DNA of 64,000 nt from Desulfobacula sp964636495 (GTDB lineage: Bacteria > Desulfobacterota > Desulfobacteria > Desulfobacterales > Desulfobacteraceae). The notes beneath the pieces were generated by a model. The model searched no databases and was not told where the DNA came from. It saw nothing but the letters and a program-made list of their open reading frames with translations. The stretch lies in assembly GCA_964636495.1 (NCBI GenBank), contig CAZWSL010000003.1:1-64000 (forward strand). Direction: 5' to 3'. A program made the translations under genes and the position numbers. Position 1 is the stretch's first letter; each line of letters opens with the position of its first letter. Positions 59,295-64,000 of this stretch are shown here, piece by piece.

Positions 59295-61736
59295 ATGAAT
59301 AATACAGCAAGACCATATGACCGGACCGGCACGGAGCCGTCTTATATGTGGCGGATAAATCAATTAAAGGATAGGGTGCTTTCCACCCGACCGGCTATTG
59401 ATCTTGAAAACGCGGCTATCCTGACCCGCAGCTTTATGAAAACCGAAGGAGAACCGCTGGTATTGAGAAAAGCAGTGGCTTTCCGTGAACAGTGCCGGCA
59501 GAAGAGCATTACCATATGGGATGAAGAGTTGATCATCGGCTGCTCTGGAAGCAAAACCCGCGGCGGGATACTGAGTGCGGATGTCTGCTGGTCTGTCATG
59601 GATAATGAGCTTGATACAATGAATGACAGGCTTTATGATCCTTTTGAGGTGACAGAGGAAGACAAAAAGATTTTTAACAGGGTGATCAAACCGTACTGGA
59701 AAAACAAGTCAGTATTTGAAAAATGGCTGAAACGTATTCCAGACAGCGTGGCAGGGCTGAGAGACAATGCTGTTATTTATATAGACAGAAAAGCGGTCAG
59801 AGGGCCCGGGGAACTGACTCCCGGGTTTGACTGGCTTCTGGAGAGAGGGATCAATGGTATTCAGGAAAAGGTGGAAAAACTGCTGGCCCGGACAGAGTTA
59901 AGTGATCCCGACGGTTACGAGAAACAGACTTACCTGAAGTCTCTGCTTATCTGCTGTGAGGGGATTGTAACCCTTGCCGCAAGGTATGTAAAAGAAGCAC
60001 GACGTCTGGCAGCCATGGAGGAGAATCAGAGAAGAAAAGCAGAACTGGAAGAGATCGCTGATATTTGTGAGCGGGTACCGGCCCGTCCGGCTGAAACCTT
60101 CCGGGAAGCAGTTCAGTCTGTTTACCTGTATCATACCTGTGTGTTCATGGAACAGAATGCTGCTTCCTACAACCCCGGCCGCATGGATCAATACCTCTAT
60201 CCCTTCTATAAAAAAGATAAGGTTGAAGGCAGATTAACCGATGACCAGGCCCAGGAACTGTTTGATTGTCTATGGGTGAAATATGCAGAGCCCTGTCTGT
60301 TCCAGGATGGTAAAACAGCTGAATTTGCCAGCGGGTATAATATGTTTCAGAATGCCTGCTGCGGAGGGATTAATGAAAACGGACAGGATGCAGTGAATGA
60401 ACTCTCCTACATGATGCTCCAGGCCATGAAGGAGGTCAAACTGTATCAGCCGTCCCTGTCAGTCCGTTACAATGCCGGAAAAAATCCGGTTTCCTTTTTA
60501 AGAAAAATTGCTGAACTGGTTAAGGAGGGTACTGGTTTTCCTGCTATCCACAATGATGAAGTGGGAGTAAAAATGCTGTTGAAAAAAGGAGTGACCTTAA
60601 AGGAGGCCTATGACTGGAACCCCTGCGGCTGCGTGGAAACTAATCTGATGGGAAAACTGCGGGGGTATACGGCAATTGCAGATGTCAACCTTGGCAGCGT
60701 AGTGGAATTTGCCATGACTGACGGGATTTTCAGGAAAACAGGAGAGACATTGGGCGTTTGTACCGGAGATCCCAGAACATTTGAAATATTTGAAGATTTT
60801 AAAGCAGCCGTTAAAAAACAGGTAGCACACATCATAAAGGTGATTGTAGAGGCAAACAGCGTGCTTGAACCCACCTGGAACAACCGGCCGGTGCCCGTGG
60901 CATCCCTGACGTTTAAAGAGTGTGTTGAAACGGCAACGGATTATCAATGGGGCGGTGCCAAGTATTCCACCGGGAACGGAATTATCCTTGATGGTGTTGC
61001 TGATTTCATAAACAGTGTTTCAGCTGTTAACCAGCTGATATATGAAGAGAAAAAAATCACATGGGACACCATGCTCAAGGCGCTTGAAAATGATTTTGAA
61101 GGATATGACGATGTACGTTACCTCTGTCTGAATGCCCATAAATACGGGAATGACATTGCTGCCTGTGACAACATAGCCTCTGAGATGTTCGCATTTATGG
61201 CCGATGAAATAGACCAATATGATTCTCCCCACGGAAAGATGATAAGCGGTATTCTTCCGGTAACCGCACATGTGCCTTTAGGACTTGTCGTTGGTGCCCT
61301 GCCTTCGGGACGAAAAGCCTGGACCACCCTGACCGACGGGTTGTCTCCCACAGGCGGAAGTGATGTAAACGGCCCGACAGCAGTACTGAAATCAGTTTCA
61401 AAGATTCCCCATGACATGTTTGTTTCAGGGACCCTGCTGAATATGAAGCTGGATCCTTCTTTCCTTGCGGATGAAAAGGGTTTGAGGAATCTGATGTGGC
61501 TGATACAGAGCATGTGTGATCTTGGGATTTACCACGTCCAGTTTAATGTGGTGTCAGCCGAGATACTCAGAAACGCACAGAAAACACCGGAAAAATACAG
61601 GGACCTGCTCATCCGGGTAGCTGGCTATACAGCATATTTTGTTGAGCTGGGAAAAGATGTCCAGGATGAAATCATCGGTCGGACTGTATTAAGCTATAAA
61701 CCTGACAACCGCTTGTCCGGCGCTTGCTGCAGCTGA
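59295..61736 (+). CDS. Glycyl radical enzyme, dehydratase/lyase class (hydroxyproline-type candidate)
   Basis: 813 aa, typical of the diol-dehydratase-like glycyl radical enzymes. The thiyl Cys446 and base Glu448 are in NPCGCVETN, and the radical Gly777 is in RVAGYTAYFVELGKDVQD, 36 residues from the C-terminus. The GCVE form rules out pyruvate formate-lyase. The VAGYxAYFVEL radical loop resembles 4-hydroxyproline dehydratase (HypD) and the ring-opening hydroxyproline lyase (HplG) group reported from sulfate reducers. Other members (choline lyase, isethionate lyase, sulfopropanediol or propanediol dehydratases) are not excluded. The activase starts 9 bp downstream. Strictly anaerobic function is implied because the radical is destroyed by oxygen. 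Confidence 0.9.
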   Translation: MNNTARPYDRTGTEPSYMWRINQLKDRVLSTRPAIDLENAAILTRSFMKTEGEPLVLRKAVAFREQCRQKSITIWDEELIIGCSGSKTRGGILSADVCWSVMDNELDTMNDRLYDPFEVTEEDKKIFNRVIKPYWKNKSVFEKWLKRIPDSVAGLRDNAVIYIDRKAVRGPGELTPGFDWLLERGINGIQEKVEKLLARTELSDPDGYEKQTYLKSLLICCEGIVTLAARYVKEARRLAAMEENQRRKAELEEIADICERVPARPAETFREAVQSVYLYHTCVFMEQNAASYNPGRMDQYLYPFYKKDKVEGRLTDDQAQELFDCLWVKYAEPCLFQDGKTAEFASGYNMFQNACCGGINENGQDAVNELSYMMLQAMKEVKLYQPSLSVRYNAGKNPVSFLRKIAELVKEGTGFPAIHNDEVGVKMLLKKGVTLKEAYDWNPCGCVETNLMGKLRGYTAIADVNLGSVVEFAMTDGIFRKTGETLGVCTGDPRTFEIFEDFKAAVKKQVAHIIKVIVEANSVLEPTWNNRPVPVASLTFKECVETATDYQWGGAKYSTGNGIILDGVADFINSVSAVNQLIYEEKKITWDTMLKALENDFEGYDDVRYLCLNAHKYGNDIAACDNIASEMFAFMADEIDQYDSPHGKMISGILPVTAHVPLGLVVGALPSGRKAWTTLTDGLSPTGGSDVNGPTAVLKSVSKIPHDMFVSGTLLNMKLDPSFLADEKGLRNLMWLIQSMCDLGIYHVQFNVVSAEILRNAQKTPEKYRDLLIRVAGYTAYFVELGKDVQDEIIGRTVLSYKPDNRLSGACCS

Positions 61737-61745
61737 GAAAAAGTA

Positions 61746-62666
61746 ATGATACCAACGGACGGAATGATCTATAAAATTGAGCGGCTGGCTGTATATGACG
61801 GTCCGGGAATCCGGACGGTCATATTTTTAAAAGGGTGTCCGCTTTCCTGCCTCTGGTGCACCTCTCCTGAGTCTCAAAAAACAGACCCGGAAATTGGATT
61901 CTGGCCGGAAAAATGTACCCAATGCGGGGCGTGTGCCGATGCCTGCCGCTCAGGAGCGATTGAGCAGACCCATAATAAAGATATGGTGTTCAATCGCAGA
62001 ATATGCAGGAACAACGGTGACTGCGTCAATGCCTGCCGGTTTGATGCCAGGAATATGATCGGCTGGAAAACCAGCGCGGACCGGGTAATTCAGGAGTTGG
62101 AGAAAGATACGGTTTTCTACCACCGTTCCCGGGGCGGGATCACCTTAAGCGGCGGCGAACCCGTGTTTCAGCCTCAATTTTCCGCTGCAATTTTAAAAAA
62201 AGCGGTTGAAATGGGGTTCCATACAGCCATTGAAACCTGTGCCTATTCAAACTGGCAGCCATTTGCCTTGATCCTTGAGCATCTTGATCTGGCCTATGTG
62301 GACATAAAACAGATGAATTCCAGCACCCATCAGCTGTTAACCGGAAAAGGCAATGACATGATTCTGGATAACATCCGCCGCCTTGACAAGGCCTTTCCCC
62401 ATATCGACTTGATTTTGAGGGTGCCTGTCATCCCGGGATATAATGATGAAAAGAACAACATAATTGAGACGGCAGAGTTTGCAAGCGGGTTGAAAACACT
62501 TAAACGGATAGAACTGCTGCCGTATCACCGGTATGGTGTGTCCATCTATCCGGTTATCGGGAAAGAGTATGCCTTGACCAGGATTCGCCCTCCAGAACTG
62601 AGACAGGTTGAATGTTTAAAAGAGATCATCCGGAGATATGGTATCGCGGTTCAGATCGGGGGATGA
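61746..62666 (+). CDS. Glycyl radical enzyme activase (radical SAM)
   Basis: 306 aa. The radical SAM cluster Cys are C31, C35 and C38 (CPLSCLWC), following the family motif YDGPGIRTVIFLKGC. An inserted ferredoxin-like domain has one complete set C57/C60/C63/C67 and a second set in which the expected second Cys is Asn90 (C87, N90, C93, C97). GGITLSGGEP and ETCAYSNW are further family motifs, and LLPYHRYG closes the barrel. It abstracts hydrogen from Gly777 of the upstream enzyme using S-adenosylmethionine. Confidence 0.94.
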   Translation: MIPTDGMIYKIERLAVYDGPGIRTVIFLKGCPLSCLWCTSPESQKTDPEIGFWPEKCTQCGACADACRSGAIEQTHNKDMVFNRRICRNNGDCVNACRFDARNMIGWKTSADRVIQELEKDTVFYHRSRGGITLSGGEPVFQPQFSAAILKKAVEMGFHTAIETCAYSNWQPFALILEHLDLAYVDIKQMNSSTHQLLTGKGNDMILDNIRRLDKAFPHIDLILRVPVIPGYNDEKNNIIETAEFASGLKTLKRIELLPYHRYGVSIYPVIGKEYALTRIRPPELRQVECLKEIIRRYGIAVQIGG

Positions 62667-62737
62667 AATTTATTGTTTAAATGTAGCAGTCTGTCATCTG
62701 TCCTGTGGATGAGGCATGGATATGAAAGGAGATACAT

Positions 62738-63535
62738 ATGGATATGGTAAAAGGAAAAGTCGCTGTTGTTACAGGTGGATCCAGGGGGATAGGACAGGCC
62801 ATTGCCCGGAAACTGAACAATGAAGGAGCAACGGTTATTATCGGTGATATTATGGATTCCGGCCTGGATGACAGCAGTGATAAGTCAATGCTGTCTTTTA
62901 TGCACCTGGATGTCTCAGATGTCCAGAGTGTCAAAACTGTGATCCAGCAGGTGATAGATCATTACGGCCGGCTGGATATCCTGGTGAATAATGCAGGTAT
63001 CATGTTTGAACGGCTGATGGAAGATACATCAGAGGAAGAGTGGGACCGCATGATGAATATTAATGTCAAAGGGGTTTTTCTCTGCAGTAAATATGCGGTC
63101 AGGTCAATGCGGGAAAGAGGAGGGGGGGTCATTATCAATATTGGTTCCATTGAAGGCATTGCCAACAATCCGGAGCATACTGCCTATGCTGCTTCCAAAG
63201 GAGCTGTGCATGCATTGACAAGAGCTATTGCCGTGGATGAAGGACGTCGCAGCAAAGTAAGATGCAACGCGGTCTGCCCGGGATGGATTAATACAGAACT
63301 CAATGAAGCCTATTTTGATCAGCTTAAATATCCTGAGGAGGGGAAAAAAGCCATTGAAAAACTGCATCCGGTGGGCAGAATGGGAACTCCTGAAGATATT
63401 GCCAATATGGTATGCTGGCTGGCAAGTGATGAAGCCGGTTTTGTATCCGGCCAGGAATTTATTGTTGATGGTGGACGGACAGCCCGGCCGACACTTGCTG
63501 ATTTTGGCGGTATGGAAAAGAAAAATGAGATTTAA
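62738..63535 (+). CDS. Short-chain dehydrogenase/reductase
   Basis: 265 aa classical SDR. The NAD(P) site TGGSRGIG is at 12-19, NNAG at 84-87, and the catalytic Ser137, Tyr150 and Lys154 are present (NIGSIEG, TAYAASKG). The Asp37 after strand two (IIGDI) favours NAD(H). A strong ribosome site AAAGGAG lies 7 bases before the ATG. It probably oxidises or reduces an alcohol or keto product of the glycyl radical enzyme. It overlaps the next SDR gene by 11 bp. Confidence 0.9.
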   Translation: MDMVKGKVAVVTGGSRGIGQAIARKLNNEGATVIIGDIMDSGLDDSSDKSMLSFMHLDVSDVQSVKTVIQQVIDHYGRLDILVNNAGIMFERLMEDTSEEEWDRMMNINVKGVFLCSKYAVRSMRERGGGVIINIGSIEGIANNPEHTAYAASKGAVHALTRAIAVDEGRRSKVRCNAVCPGWINTELNEAYFDQLKYPEEGKKAIEKLHPVGRMGTPEDIANMVCWLASDEAGFVSGQEFIVDGGRTARPTLADFGGMEKKNEI

Positions 63536-64000
63536 GAATAAAGTAGTGATCATCACCGGAGCTTCAGGTGGAATCGGAAAGGCAACGGCAAGATGTATTG
63601 CTGAAGAAGGCGGCATACTGGCTCTGGTGGGTCGTGATCCTCAACGGACCCGGGCAGTTGCAGAAGAAACCCGGGCTGTTTACCATTCAACAGGCGATAT
63701 CACCCAATCTGATATCTGTAGGCAGATCGTGAAAGATGTTGAGAAAAAGAAGGGCTGTATAGATGTGCTGATTAATAATGCAGGGGCCATAGTACGTGCG
63801 GATACCTGTGAAACGACTGATGAACAATGGCGTTCCATCATGGCCATCAATGTGGATGCCCCTTTTTTTATGGCCAGATCTGCAGTGGAAGTGATGCGTT
63901 GTCAGGGAACGGGCGGTGCCATTGTGAATGTCTCTTCCATCAACGGTTTTGTCGGTCGTAAGACACTGGTTGCCTACAGTACAGGCAAAGGAGCGCTTAT
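63525..64000 (+). CDS. Second short-chain dehydrogenase/reductase, partial (3' end beyond window)
   Basis: The first 158 codons are visible, starting at the ATG 63525 inside the end of the previous SDR gene. TGASGGIG is at 11-18, NNAG at 84-87, Ser138 in NVSSINGF, and Tyr151/Lys155 in AYSTGKG. ALVGRD after strand two (Arg in place of Asp) hints at NADP(H), in contrast to its neighbour. It is clearly distinct in sequence from the first SDR and is not a simple recent duplicate. It continues past the window edge. Confidence 0.88.
   Translation, partial: MRFKNKVVIITGASGGIGKATARCIAEEGGILALVGRDPQRTRAVAEETRAVYHSTGDITQSDICRQIVKDVEKKKGCIDVLINNAGAIVRADTCETTDEQWRSIMAINVDAPFFMARSAVEVMRCQGTGGAIVNVSSINGFVGRKTLVAYSTGKGAL

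Noticed and set aside
58238..61736. Firm assignment of the operon as trans-4-hydroxyproline degradation (hypD or hplG gene symbol)
   Set aside because: Active-site changes in the racemase and the missing partner enzymes within the window leave the substrate unproven.
1..64000. tRNA, rRNA or CRISPR features
   Set aside because: No cloverleaf-like T-loop signature, rRNA-like stretch, or evenly spaced direct repeats were seen by eye; a covariance-model scan would be the decisive test.

Overview
The window reads as a chromosomal segment of an AT-rich, Gram-negative anaerobe. The best guess is a sulfate-reducing deltaproteobacterium of the Desulfobacterales type. This rests on gene content rather than a marker gene: a pyruvate,phosphate dikinase with its DUF299 regulator, a GldA/GldF/GldG-DUF4340 export cluster, a PrkA/YeaH/SpoVR cluster, sigma-54 regulators, haem-c (CxxCH) sensor domains, a PSE/YeiH anion exporter and a glycyl radical enzyme operon. 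No rRNA, tRNA, CRISPR array or intact transposon was seen.

Layout. Positions 1-3023 (minus) hold a truncated GspE/PilB-type ATPase with MshEN-like repeats, preceded by a REC plus degenerate-GGDEF protein. An orphan PfaD-type enoyl reductase follows at 3225-4814. The 4815-5345 gap carries a 91-bp imperfect palindrome that looks like a mobile repeat. Positions 5346-12763 (plus) are a four-gene stress-kinase cluster: PrkA, a DUF444/YeaH VWA protein, SpoVR and a second, divergent PrkA-like P-loop protein. Mfd (13034-16519), a Cfa-type methyltransferase overlapping a class III nucleotide cyclase, an EI24 membrane protein, dodecin and two nucleotide-sugar enzymes continue on the plus strand to 23275. 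From 23277 to 34733 all genes are on the minus strand: aminopeptidase N, the Gld-like ABC exporter with DUF4340, a possible tandem ribbon-helix-helix protein, and a birA-bioY-bioM-bioN biotin uptake operon with a symmetrical BirA-type operator over the birA start. Pyruvate,phosphate dikinase (plus) and its bifunctional regulator (minus) are convergent and share a terminator.

Positions 38799-50452 (all minus) form a signalling island. It contains a membrane haem-c sensor kinase with an NtrC-type regulator, a second haem-c sensor fused to a degenerate Ser/Thr kinase, a metallophosphoesterase, an intact Ser/Thr kinase fused to a universal stress domain and a CZB zinc/redox domain, an unknown tail-anchored protein, a UspA protein, two small membrane proteins and a YeiH-family exporter. 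Five of these genes overlap or nearly abut, so they are probably coupled. I consider this the most unusual part of the window. It may link periplasmic redox or haem state and cytoplasmic zinc/oxidant state to protein phosphorylation.

Positions 50931-64000 (all plus) form a catabolic island. A PotD-like binding protein and UgpB, UgpA and UgpE homologues make an importer with no ATPase gene beside it, followed by a HAD phosphatase. A PAS/AAA+ sigma-54 activator with two tandem Fis-type DNA-binding motifs comes next. After a well-formed -24/-12 promoter come a proline-racemase-family enzyme, a glycyl radical enzyme, its activase and two short-chain dehydrogenases, the last cut by the window edge. 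The enzymes resemble hydroxyproline-type glycyl radical pathways, but active-site changes and the SDR pair leave the substrate open.
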